A stretch of 9,662 bases of DNA from an uncultured Lachnospiraceae bacterium (lineage in GTDB: Bacteria > Bacillota > Clostridia > Lachnospirales > Lachnospiraceae), in contig CADBQE010000226.1 of the NCBI GenBank assembly GCA_902796695.1, positions 1-9,662 of the forward strand. The letters are read 5' to 3'. Within the stretch, counting starts at the first letter, position 1; every line of letters starts with the position of its first letter. The notes below the pieces were generated by a model. It had not been told where the DNA came from. It did no database searches and saw only the letters and a program-made list of their open reading frames with translations. Of this stretch, positions 1 through 5,305 are shown piece after piece. A program made the position numbers and the translations under genes.

Positions 1-187
1 CTCCGAAAGGACCGCTGACAGCGATCGCGGGAAGCTTCCCTTCCGCATCCTTCGGAATATACATATCCGCCGCCAGGGTAATGCCGTAGCGGTTGACAAA
101 CGTGACTTTGCAGTGATCTGTTCTGTCGCTCTTCGGGAAAGTCTTGTCCCATTCCTGCGTCAGCGTCAGCTCTTCCTTTTTTATCAT
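1..187 (-). CDS. Alpha/beta hydrolase, N-terminal part (gene runs off left edge)
   Basis: Only the first 62 codons are in the window. The start is ATG at 187-185, with GAGGAC about 8 bases upstream as ribosome binding site. The peptide begins MIKKEELTLTQEWDKTFPKS and continues through a segment VTFVNRYGITLAADMYIP (about residues 33-50) to LPAIAVSGPFG at the edge. This pattern, a two-stranded beta start with 'R.G..L.A..Y.P' followed by 'LP.I...GP.G', is the usual N-terminus of the YcjY / dienelactone-hydrolase-like alpha/beta hydrolases; the GPFG segment would be near the oxyanion-hole strand. The nucleophile elbow and the rest of the catalytic triad are outside the window, so activity and substrate cannot be judged. 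It diverges from the LysR gene at 375, a common arrangement in which the regulator controls the hydrolase. The family call is inferred from sequence style and is fairly secure. Confidence 0.72.
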   Translation of the reverse strand, partial: MIKKEELTLTQEWDKTFPKSDRTDHCKVTFVNRYGITLAADMYIPKDAEGKLPAIAVSGPFG

Positions 188-271
188 GATCTCTGTCCTC
201 GCTTTTCTTAGTTCATCCGCTTTCCCGGATCGCGCGCCGAAAAAAATCGCACGATATTCCCGGCCTTTTTC

Positions 272-300
272 ATCATAACGGCTTGCGCGGCGCCGTGCAA
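272..300 (-). promoter_or_regulatory. Predicted promoter of the hydrolase gene
   Basis: On the minus strand TTGCAC (300-295) and TATGAT (277-272) are separated by 17 bases, a good sigma-A-type match. Transcription would begin near 265, giving a leader of about 78 bases before the hydrolase ATG. It overlaps by 18 bases the oppositely directed LysR promoter at 283-311, so the two polymerases could not bind together. Confidence 0.55.
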
Positions 301-311
301 ATAGTTATAAT
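283..311 (+). promoter_or_regulatory. Predicted promoter of the LysR gene at 375
   Basis: TTGCGC (283-288) and a consensus TATAAT (306-311) are separated by 17 bases. The start site would be near 318, giving a leader of about 57 bases. The leader begins at the GATATTC/GAATATC dyad, so a regulator bound there would block its own transcription. The -35 box is weak apart from TTG. Confidence 0.55.
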
Positions 312-320
312 TTATTTCAT

Positions 321-341
321 GATATTCTTTTTCGGAATATC
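321..341. promoter_or_regulatory. Candidate LysR operator: GATATTC-N7-GAATATC
   Basis: A perfect 7-base dyad (321-327 and 335-341) contains the T-N11-A core (T325, A337) typical of LysR-type regulator boxes. A further GATATTC half-site lies at 253-259, 68 bases from the left arm. The half-sites sit just downstream of the predicted starts of both divergent promoters. The likely ligand is the product of the LysR gene at 375, as autorepressor and regulator of the hydrolase. This is inferred from position and symmetry only. Confidence 0.5.
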
Positions 342-374
342 GCAAGTCCTTCCCCCTCATAAGGAGAGCAATCG

Positions 375-1268
375 ATGGAGATTCGTACCCTGCGGTACTT
401 CCTGGCGGTGGCCAGGGAAGAAAATATGACCCGGGCAGCGGAGATCCTGCACGTCACGCAGCCGACCCTGTCCAAAGCATTAAAGTCTCTGGAAGATGAG
501 CTGGGCCGGAAGCTTTTTGTCCGCCGCAGCTTCAGCATCCGCCTGACCGAGGAAGGCGTACTTCTGCGGAACCGGGCCGAGGACCTCATCGGCATGGCGG
601 ACAGGATCGAGCAGGAATTCATTTCCCTGGACGACATCAGCGGCGGCGAGCTGTACCTGGGCCTCGCGGAATCTTACCAGATCCGCTATCTGGCCCGCGC
701 GATCCGGGATTTCAAAGCCCGCTATCCCCGCCTGCATTACCACATCACCAGCGGCGATACCGAGCAGATCGCGGACAAGCTGGACAAAGGGCTCCTGGAT
801 TTTCTGGTGCTCGCGGAGCTGCCGGACAGCCGCAAGTACGAATATCTGGCTTTCCCCGAAAAAGACGTGTGGGGGCTGGTGATTCCCGCGGGGGACCCCC
901 TCGCGGAAAAAGAGGCGGTCCGCGCCGAAGACCTGGCCGGCCTGCCCCTGTTCTGTTCCGAACAGGGCTGGAACGGAGACATCAAAAAATGGGCCGGCAG
1001 CTCGTTTTCGAAAATGAAGCTGGAAGGCTCTTTCCGCCTTTCCTACAACGGCTCCGTCTTTGCGCGGGAAGGGCTCGGATATCTGCTGACCTTCCGCCAT
1101 CTGATCGACACTTCCGGGGAAAGCGGACTCGTCTTCCGCCCGCTGGAGCCGCCGCTCGAAACCGCCCTGTACCTTGCCTGGAACCGCTCTCAAACCTTTA
1201 CCCCGATCGCGGAACGTTTTCTGCAGCAGCTGAAAACGTCCTTTTCCGATACCGAAAAGCAGCCGTAA
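375..1268 (+). CDS. LysR-family transcriptional regulator
   Basis: A 297-residue protein, the normal length for the family. Residues 1-60 form the winged helix-turn-helix: MEIRTLRYFLAVAREENMTR, then AAEILHVTQPTLSKALKSLE (the recognition helix region) and the wing 'LGRKLFVRR'. A linker helix follows (about 60-90), then the periplasmic-binding-protein-like effector domain, starting at GELYLGLAES (about 93) and running to the C-terminus. The start is ATG 375, with AGGAGAG at 362-368 as ribosome binding site. It is divergent from an alpha/beta-hydrolase gene, its most likely target, with overlapping promoters and a T-N11-A dyad between them. The effector ligand cannot be predicted. No intrinsic terminator is evident; 12 bases after the stop it meets the convergent flavodoxin remnant. 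Confidence 0.92.
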   Translation: MEIRTLRYFLAVAREENMTRAAEILHVTQPTLSKALKSLEDELGRKLFVRRSFSIRLTEEGVLLRNRAEDLIGMADRIEQEFISLDDISGGELYLGLAESYQIRYLARAIRDFKARYPRLHYHITSGDTEQIADKLDKGLLDFLVLAELPDSRKYEYLAFPEKDVWGLVIPAGDPLAEKEAVRAEDLAGLPLFCSEQGWNGDIKKWAGSSFSKMKLEGSFRLSYNGSVFAREGLGYLLTFRHLIDTSGESGLVFRPLEPPLETALYLAWNRSQTFTPIAERFLQQLKTSFSDTEKQP

Positions 1269-1280
1269 CCCGAGGTGCCC

Positions 1281-1454
1281 TTACAGTCCCAGCTCCGCGA
1301 CCCAGTCCTTTACGGTTTTCCGGACGCTGTCCTGTTTGTTCTGACAGTCGTTTCCCCGTATTGTCAGCCCTTTCAGCAGCGTACTTCCGGGAACGGCGGA
1401 AGAAAGTTTTCTGTCAAAGCCGGAAAGGCCGGAGCCGTCTGTGCCGTATCTTCC
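1281..1454 (-). pseudogene. C-terminal remnant of a second flavodoxin
   Basis: The minus-strand frame ending at TAA 1283-1281 encodes about 57 residues that align with the end of the intact flavodoxin at 2365-2886. GTDGSGLSGFDRKL matches TSEGSGLDGIERDI, then PGSTLLKGLTIRG matches PGAEVRKGLSVTG, and VKDWVAELGL matches VQKWLSANGL. GSGL.G is part of the FMN-binding loop of this flavodoxin group. Reading upstream, the frame hits TGA at 1457-1455, and the N-terminal two thirds (P-loop, YPNYWG loop) are absent. In the same frame, an ATG at 1511 overlaps the reductase stop (ATGA) and gives an 18-residue peptide that ends at that TGA. The peptide does not resemble a flavodoxin and has no ribosome binding site. 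The likely history is loss of most of a paralogous gene at the 3' end of the operon. It has not been noted as an open gene because no start remains. Confidence 0.75.
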
Positions 1455-1507
1455 TCATGCCTCCGCCTCATTCAGCTTCCGGAGTGCATGATTCCATTCA
1501 AATACAT

Positions 1508-2350
1508 TCATCTTTTTTCGAAAGCAGGTCTCCAGCCCGCGAACTGCACAAGCTGCTCCTCCGTACGGTGGTAGTAGCGCACGCCCTTGTCGAGCTTCCC
1601 GATCTCGGCCATCTCTTCATCCGAGAGCGTGAAGTCCAGGATATCCAGATTATCCTTGATATGGCCGACGTTTTTGCTGCCGGGGATGACCGCGAAGCCC
1701 ATCTGCGTGTGCCAGCGCAGGATCACCTGAGCCGGAGTCTTTCCGTATTTCTGCCCCAGCTTCGCAAAGACCGGCTCCTCGATCAGGGATTTGTCTCCGT
1801 GTCCCAGCGGATACCAGCTCATCAGCCTGATGCCGTACTTGTCCAGCGTCTTTCTGAGCTCCCGCTGGGTGTAATACGGATGGGCCTCCACCTGGATGAA
1901 CTGCGGAATGACCTCCCATTTGGTCTGAAGCTCTTCCATGTACTTTCCTTCGAAATTGGAGATGCCTATAGCCTTTGCTTTGCCCTCTTTGTACGCCTTT
2001 TCCAGCAGGCGGTAGCCGGCCAGCCAGTTTCCGGCGGGCTGGTGGATGTAGAGAAGGTCCACGTAATCCACGCCCAGGCGGGCCAGAGTATCGTCCACGG
2101 CGTTCTCGTTTTCATACTCGCTGGGCCAGAGCTTGGTGGAAAGGAAGACGTCTTCACGCTTCACGCCGCTGCCCTTTATGCCGCGTCCGACGGCGCGTTC
2201 ATTGACATAGGCATTGGCGGTATCCACCAGGGAATAGCCCATCTTCAGGGCTTCCCGCACGCTGTTTTCGGCGTCCGCGGGGGAAAGCATGAACGTTCCG
2301 ATCCCGATCACCGGGCATTTTACTCCGTTGTTCAGCACAATATATTCCAT
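1508..2350 (-). CDS. Aldo/keto reductase
   Basis: A 280-residue NADPH-dependent aldo/keto reductase that would reduce an aldehyde or ketone in the cytoplasm. The full catalytic tetrad is visible: D43 (LVDTANAY), Y48, K73 (STKLWP) and H103 (YIHQP). The N-terminus has the strand motif NNGVKCPVIGIGTF, the middle has GISNF and the substrate/cofactor segment QVEAHPYY, and the C-terminal part has the cofactor-phosphate motif VIPGSKN. The start is ATG 2350, preceded by GGAGAG 6 bases upstream. The frame stays open for 58 more codons, but that extension overlaps the flavodoxin gene and is not protein-like, so it was rejected. It lies 14 bases downstream of the flavodoxin stop and is almost surely cotranscribed. 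It resembles the 2,5-diketo-gluconate-reductase / prostaglandin-F-synthase-like AKR5-type enzymes; the true substrate is unknown. Confidence 0.93.
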   Translation of the reverse strand: MEYIVLNNGVKCPVIGIGTFMLSPADAENSVREALKMGYSLVDTANAYVNERAVGRGIKGSGVKREDVFLSTKLWPSEYENENAVDDTLARLGVDYVDLLYIHQPAGNWLAGYRLLEKAYKEGKAKAIGISNFEGKYMEELQTKWEVIPQFIQVEAHPYYTQRELRKTLDKYGIRLMSWYPLGHGDKSLIEEPVFAKLGQKYGKTPAQVILRWHTQMGFAVIPGSKNVGHIKDNLDILDFTLSDEEMAEIGKLDKGVRYYHRTEEQLVQFAGWRPAFEKR

Positions 2351-2364
2351 GTTGCTCTCCTTTC

Positions 2365-2886
2365 TTACAGCAGCCCGTTCGCGCTGAGCCACTTCTGTAC
2401 GTCTGCTTTGGAATCCGCTGCTCTGCTGCCTGTGACGGACAGGCCCTTCCTGACCTCCGCGCCGGGGCAGGCCTTTTTGATGTCCCGCTCGATGCCGTCC
2501 AGGCCGCTCCCTTCGCTGGTGCACAGAGGCAGGATCGTCTTTCCGGTGAAATCGAAAGCCTCCAGGAAGGTGAGCACGGCCATCGGCATCGTGCCCCAGT
2601 AGTTGGGATAGGCAAGGATAACGGTGTCGTATTCACCGATGCTCTCCGGCAGGGATACAAGCTCAGGTCTTGCATTTGCCCGCAGGTCTTTCTTGGCTTC
2701 CTCGATGCAGGTCATATAGACCGGCGAGTACGGATTCTTCATTTCGATCTTAAAAGTGTCCGCCTGAATCATGTCCTTCATGATGCCGCACACGATCTCG
2801 GTGTTTCCGACCTTCACATAGCGCATCGCGCCGCCGAAGTAGTTTTCATCCGCTCTGGAAAAAAATGCGATCAATGTCTTTGCCAT
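2365..2886 (-). CDS. Flavodoxin family protein (flavodoxin-like fold, FMN binding)
   Basis: A 173-residue single-domain flavodoxin, likely a cytoplasmic FMN electron carrier or small quinone/flavin reductase. It starts MAKTLIAFFSRADENYFGG; the first loop is not the classical T/S-x-T-G-x-T but the longer form with VGNTE (about residues 26-30) seen in the 'Flavodoxin_4'-type proteins of Clostridia. The other two FMN loops are clear: LAYPNYWGTMP (about 91-101) and CTSEGSGLDG (about 122-131). The start is ATG 2886 with GGAGGA about 8 bases upstream. It is the first gene of an operon with the aldo/keto reductase, a pair often found under LysR or MerR regulators and linked to reduction of reactive carbonyls or quinones; that role is inference. 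It has its own promoter, divergent from the LysR gene at 3003. Confidence 0.9.
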   Translation of the reverse strand: MAKTLIAFFSRADENYFGGAMRYVKVGNTEIVCGIMKDMIQADTFKIEMKNPYSPVYMTCIEEAKKDLRANARPELVSLPESIGEYDTVILAYPNYWGTMPMAVLTFLEAFDFTGKTILPLCTSEGSGLDGIERDIKKACPGAEVRKGLSVTGSRAADSKADVQKWLSANGLL

Positions 2887-2923
2887 GGTTTCTGTCCTCC
2901 TGCTTTATCCTCTTGACAAGGCC

Positions 2924-2953
2924 ATTATACGAAGTCCCTATTGCAAAGTCCAA
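2924..2953 (-). promoter_or_regulatory. Predicted promoter of the flavodoxin-reductase operon
   Basis: On the minus strand TTGGAC (2953-2948) and a perfect TATAAT (2929-2924) are separated by 18 bases. The start would be near 2917, about 30 bases before the ATG and just ahead of the GGAGGA site. The -35 region lies inside the ATTG-N7-CAAT dyad at 2940-2954, a position that suits repression or LysR-type activation. Confidence 0.6.
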
Positions 2954-2974
2954 TCGAATTATTGTATACTCAAT
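2940..2974. promoter_or_regulatory. Candidate LysR operator: two ATTG...CAAT dyads two helical turns apart
   Basis: The first dyad is ATTG-N7-CAAT (2940-2954), which contains a T-N11-A core (T2941, A2953). The second is ATTG-N6-CAAT (2961-2974). The left arms are 21 bases apart, so both dyads face the same side of the helix. An outer GAATTA (2956-2961) / TAATTC (2976-2981) pair frames the second dyad. Together they cover the -35 and -10 boxes of the LysR promoter and the -35 box of the flavodoxin promoter, as expected for an autoregulated LysR-type switch. Confidence 0.5.
2941..2970 (+). promoter_or_regulatory. Predicted promoter of the LysR gene at 3003
   Basis: TTGCAA (2941-2946) and TATACT (2965-2970) are separated by 18 bases; the start would be near 2977. 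It overlaps the -35 region of the divergent flavodoxin promoter. A perfect TTGACA also occurs at 2913-2918 but has no usable -10 box at 16-18 bases, so it was not chosen. Confidence 0.45.
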
Positions 2975-3002
2975 TTAATTCTTAAATATCAGGAGCCGCC
3001 CC

Positions 3003-3890
3003 ATGACCACCCAGCAGATCGATTACTGTATCGAGGCCGCCCGCACGCTGAACTTCAGCAGAGCTGCGGATAATCTTTTTGTCAGCCAGCCGACCTTTTC
3101 CTACCAGATCAGGCTTCTGGAAGAGGAAATCGGCTTTCCCATCTTTGAACGGAACGGGAAAGGTGCGGTCCTCACCCCGGCCGGCGCTCAGTTTGTTTCC
3201 TTCCTGACCGGCCTGCGCCAGGATCTGGGGCGCGCCATTGAACAGGGCCAGAATTTCAGCGCCAAATACAAGGACAGCATTTCCGTCTGTATGATGGTCC
3301 GCCAGGCGCTTTATTTTCTCCCCGAAGCCATGAAACTGTTTGAGGAATCCTGCCCGGACGTACAGATCACCCCGGTCTTCCGGTATGAGAACAGCATGGA
3401 AACCTTTCTCCGGAATGACGCGGATATCGTTTTTGCTTTGAAGGAGCAGACGCGGCAGGTGGCCGGAATAGAGATCCATGACCTCTTCGAGAGCCGGATC
3501 TATCTTATCGCGGGCCGTGACGATCCTCTGGCCGGCAGAAACCTGATCACGGAAGAAGATCTTTACGGACGGACTCTGATGATCGGCGGCGGTTCGCCGC
3601 CCGCGCTTCGCTCGGTTCAGCACCGCCTGATCGGCTCGGGAAAAATCAACTGCTTCAACAGCGCCGATCACGACACGACCCTGACCAACGTGGCCGCGGG
3701 CCGCGGAGTCTGCCTGGCCCCCGGCTTTCTGAACGATCACAGCGGCCAGTTTGCCTGGATCCCGTTCGACTGCCCGGAAAGCTTTTCCTGCGTCTTATGC
3801 ACGCACAGAGAAGATCAGCGGGAAAGCCTCAAAACCTTCCTGGGCATTCTGAAAAAGCTGTACCGGGACGCAGTGGCTTTCCCGCTGTGA
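3003..3890 (+). CDS. LysR-family transcriptional regulator
   Basis: A 295-residue LysR-type regulator. The winged helix-turn-helix spans residues 1-60 (ARTLNFSRAADNLFVSQPTF, then SYQIRLLEEEIG and the wing 'FPIFERNG'). A linker helix follows, then the effector-binding domain from about residue 90 (DSISVCMM) to the end. The start is ATG 3003, with AGGAG at 2991-2995. It is divergent from the flavodoxin/aldo-keto reductase operon, which is the probable target, and the shared control region holds tandem dyads. The recognition-helix region differs clearly from that of the LysR protein at 375 (VSQPTFSYQI versus VTQPTLSKAL), in line with the different operator-like repeats upstream of each gene. It is followed 15 bases later by a strong terminator. 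Confidence 0.92.
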   Translation: MTTQQIDYCIEAARTLNFSRAADNLFVSQPTFSYQIRLLEEEIGFPIFERNGKGAVLTPAGAQFVSFLTGLRQDLGRAIEQGQNFSAKYKDSISVCMMVRQALYFLPEAMKLFEESCPDVQITPVFRYENSMETFLRNDADIVFALKEQTRQVAGIEIHDLFESRIYLIAGRDDPLAGRNLITEEDLYGRTLMIGGGSPPALRSVQHRLIGSGKINCFNSADHDTTLTNVAAGRGVCLAPGFLNDHSGQFAWIPFDCPESFSCVLCTHREDQRESLKTFLGILKKLYRDAVAFPL

Positions 3891-3905
3891 AGAGAAGCGC
3901 ACACA

Positions 3906-3929
3906 AAAAGGGCCGGGTTCGGCCCTTTT
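3906..3929. terminator. Bidirectional intrinsic terminator
   Basis: A perfect 10-base-pair stem (AAAAGGGCCG at 3906-3915 and CGGCCCTTTT at 3920-3929) encloses a 4-base loop. It has a T-tract on the plus strand for the LysR gene and, by symmetry, one on the minus strand for the convergent gene that ends at 3935. Confidence 0.9.
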
Positions 3930-3934
3930 ACCGC

Positions 3935-4294
3935 TCAGTCCGCGTCTCCGCTCCCGGAGCCGCCCGCGGAATCCTTTCTCCCGCGCCCCCTGTTCTGCTT
4001 CGCTTCCGCCGCCTTCATGGCTTCGTTCGCTTCTTCGTCCCAGACAGTTCTTTCGGGGCCGAGCGTGCCGTACATCGTGTTTTCAAACGAATACGTCATC
4101 TTTGCAGTCTTGATCAGCCTTTCATTTTCGACGTCATCCGCAAATGTGCCGAGCCGGCCGTAGATATCCTGCGTGATTTCGTAGTTGTACTGCTCGCGGC
4201 CCTCGCGGCTGGTGTATATGATCTCCGCGAAATAACGTCCGGTATCCGGGTCATAATATGCGGTCCAGCAGCTGCCTTTCTTTTTCGTTCTCAT
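3935..4294 (-). CDS. Small hypothetical protein, 119 residues
   Basis: I do not recognise this protein. The start is ATG 4294, with a good GGAGGA site about 7 bases upstream, and it ends 5 bases before the shared terminator, which supports a real gene. It opens with a basic stretch (MRTKKKGS), followed by a compact-looking part rich in aromatic residues: CWTAYYDPDTGRYFAEIIYT (about residues 9-28), then YNYEITQDIYGRLG and MTYSFENTMYG. The last 30 residues are charged and low-complexity (AAEAKQNRGRGRKD, then AGGSGSGDAD) and are likely disordered. There is no signal peptide, membrane helix or cysteine cluster. The Tyr-rich beta-like core could be a small barrel or binding domain, but no function can be assigned. 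It lies 175 bases downstream of the kinase gene, same strand. Confidence 0.7.
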   Translation of the reverse strand: MRTKKKGSCWTAYYDPDTGRYFAEIIYTSREGREQYNYEITQDIYGRLGTFADDVENERLIKTAKMTYSFENTMYGTLGPERTVWDEEANEAMKAAEAKQNRGRGRKDSAGGSGSGDAD

Positions 4295-4397
4295 CGCGTC
4301 CTCCGCCGCCTCGCTTTCAACCTTCGCGCTTCATTTCAGCGTCCTCTTTTTCCGGAAAATCTCCGGTGAGCTCTGTTTTGTATTACTCCGGAAACCC

Positions 4398-4465
4398 GGC
4401 CGTATATCCCGCATCCCGCCGGATTCAAATCAGTCATTCAAACACCGGCAGATTTCTATACGGCC
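4398..4465. repeat. Nested inverted repeat between kinase and hypothetical gene
   Basis: The outer arms GGCCGTATA (4398-4406) and TATACGGCC (4457-4465) are perfect 9-base complements. Inside them GCCGG (4418-4422) pairs with CCGGC (4445-4449). The central loop holds a direct repeat ATTCAAA (4423-4429, 4436-4442). The element begins 4 bases after the kinase stop codon. No T-tract follows on either strand, so it is not a classical intrinsic terminator; it may be an RNA processing or stabilising hairpin, or a small repeat element. The rest of the gap (4295-4469) shows no convincing gene. Confidence 0.5.
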
Positions 4466-4469
4466 CCTG

Positions 4470-5261
4470 TCAGCCCCCGATCATTTCCATGGCCGCGACC
4501 ATCCGCAGCATTTCCGGCTCTATCAGTTCCCGCCCGTAGGCATCCAGAAAGCGGTCCGTATACCTGCTTGTCCCGAGGTTGAACTGAAGGGTCCATACGC
4601 CCCAGGCGAGATCGATATGCCTGTCGCCCATGCCGCCGCATCCGAGGTCAATGAATCCGGAAAACTTCCAGTCATCCAGCAGGATGTTGGGCAGGCAGTA
4701 ATCGCCGTGGAGCAGTACGTCTGTTTTCAGCAGCGGCAGGCCTTCTTCCGCCGCACGCCTTGCCTCTTCAAACGATTTGAATTCCCATAAACCCTGAAAC
4801 AGATCCGGTTTATAACCGCGGCCGTCAAACCCGCCCGTCACCGTATCCGCATACGTCCGTACCCGGTCCCGTACAGGGCAGGCCCTTCCGTCGGTCTCAT
4901 GCAAAGTCCGCAGGAGCATCGCCGCGGTCTCGCAAAGCCGCTCCGGTTCGGACAGATACTTCGGATCCGTGCAGTCCTCCCCGGGAATTCGCCCGGTAAC
5001 AAGAAAATCGCCCTCTTCCGCTGATCCGTAATACAGCACCTCCGCCGAAAGCCCCAGAGAATGCATATATTCCGTCATTAGCGCCTCTGTCTTAAGGGTT
5101 CCTTTCGGTGCTTTTTTGACAAAATATCCCCCGCCCTTATCAACGAATAGCACCTGCGCCTCTTTCGAGCAGCTGCTGTCGTAAACAGGCGCGTCCTTCC
5201 ATAAGGCGGAAAGCGCCTCCGGGTAAGCGGCCGTATTGATTTGTATTGCTTTACGTTTCAC
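4470..5261 (-). CDS. APH(3')-like aminoglycoside phosphotransferase family kinase
   Basis: A 263-residue kinase of the aminoglycoside phosphotransferase fold, almost the same length as the APH(3') enzymes (about 264). The N-lobe shows the ATP-binding lysine (GYFVKK, K49) and a candidate helix-C glutamate (KTEA, E59). The C-lobe shows the catalytic loop HGDYCLPN (H185, D187, N192) and the metal-binding GFIDLG (D205), then MGDRHIDLAW, all in the APH(3') order and wording. Members phosphorylate small molecules with ATP in the cytoplasm; whether this one inactivates an aminoglycoside or acts on another substrate is open. The C-terminus ends MEMIGG rather than the DELF-type end whose carboxylate contacts the drug in APH(3')-IIIa. 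The start is GTG 5261, because no in-frame ATG is placed better and GGAGGA lies about 8 bases upstream. It follows sbcC by 44 bases on the same strand and may be read through from it. Confidence 0.88.
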   Translation of the reverse strand: MKRKAIQINTAAYPEALSALWKDAPVYDSSCSKEAQVLFVDKGGGYFVKKAPKGTLKTEALMTEYMHSLGLSAEVLYYGSAEEGDFLVTGRIPGEDCTDPKYLSEPERLCETAAMLLRTLHETDGRACPVRDRVRTYADTVTGGFDGRGYKPDLFQGLWEFKSFEEARRAAEEGLPLLKTDVLLHGDYCLPNILLDDWKFSGFIDLGCGGMGDRHIDLAWGVWTLQFNLGTSRYTDRFLDAYGRELIEPEMLRMVAAMEMIGG

Positions 5262-5305
5262 TGATCGGTTCCTCCGCAGATTCCGGACTCGCGCGGTCGT
5301 ACGTC

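Noticed and set aside
1455..1511. An 18-codon frame overlapping the reductase stop as ATGA
   Set aside because: It has no Shine-Dalgarno sequence and no recognisable product, so I treat it as part of the decayed flavodoxin region rather than a gene.
2351..2524. N-terminal extension of the aldo/keto reductase (58 more codons)
   Set aside because: It overlaps the flavodoxin 3' end, reads as low-quality Arg/Gln-rich sequence, and the ATG at 2350 has its own ribosome binding site and the family's usual start.
869..2602. A 577-residue open frame on the plus strand across the reductase and flavodoxin genes
   Set aside because: It is antisense to two clear genes over most of its length, overlaps the LysR gene at its start, and has no domain-like sequence. 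Long antisense frames are common at this base composition.
4313..4380. A short minus-strand frame (YKTELTGDFPEKEDAEMKRE...) before the hypothetical gene, possibly a gene remnant
   Set aside because: It is about 22 codons with a stop just upstream and no start, and I cannot tie it to any family. It is too short to call even a pseudogene.
4401..4428. Possible minus-strand promoter TTGAAT-N16-TATACG for the hypothetical gene
   Set aside because: Both boxes are weak and lie inside the inverted repeat; chance matches of this quality are expected.
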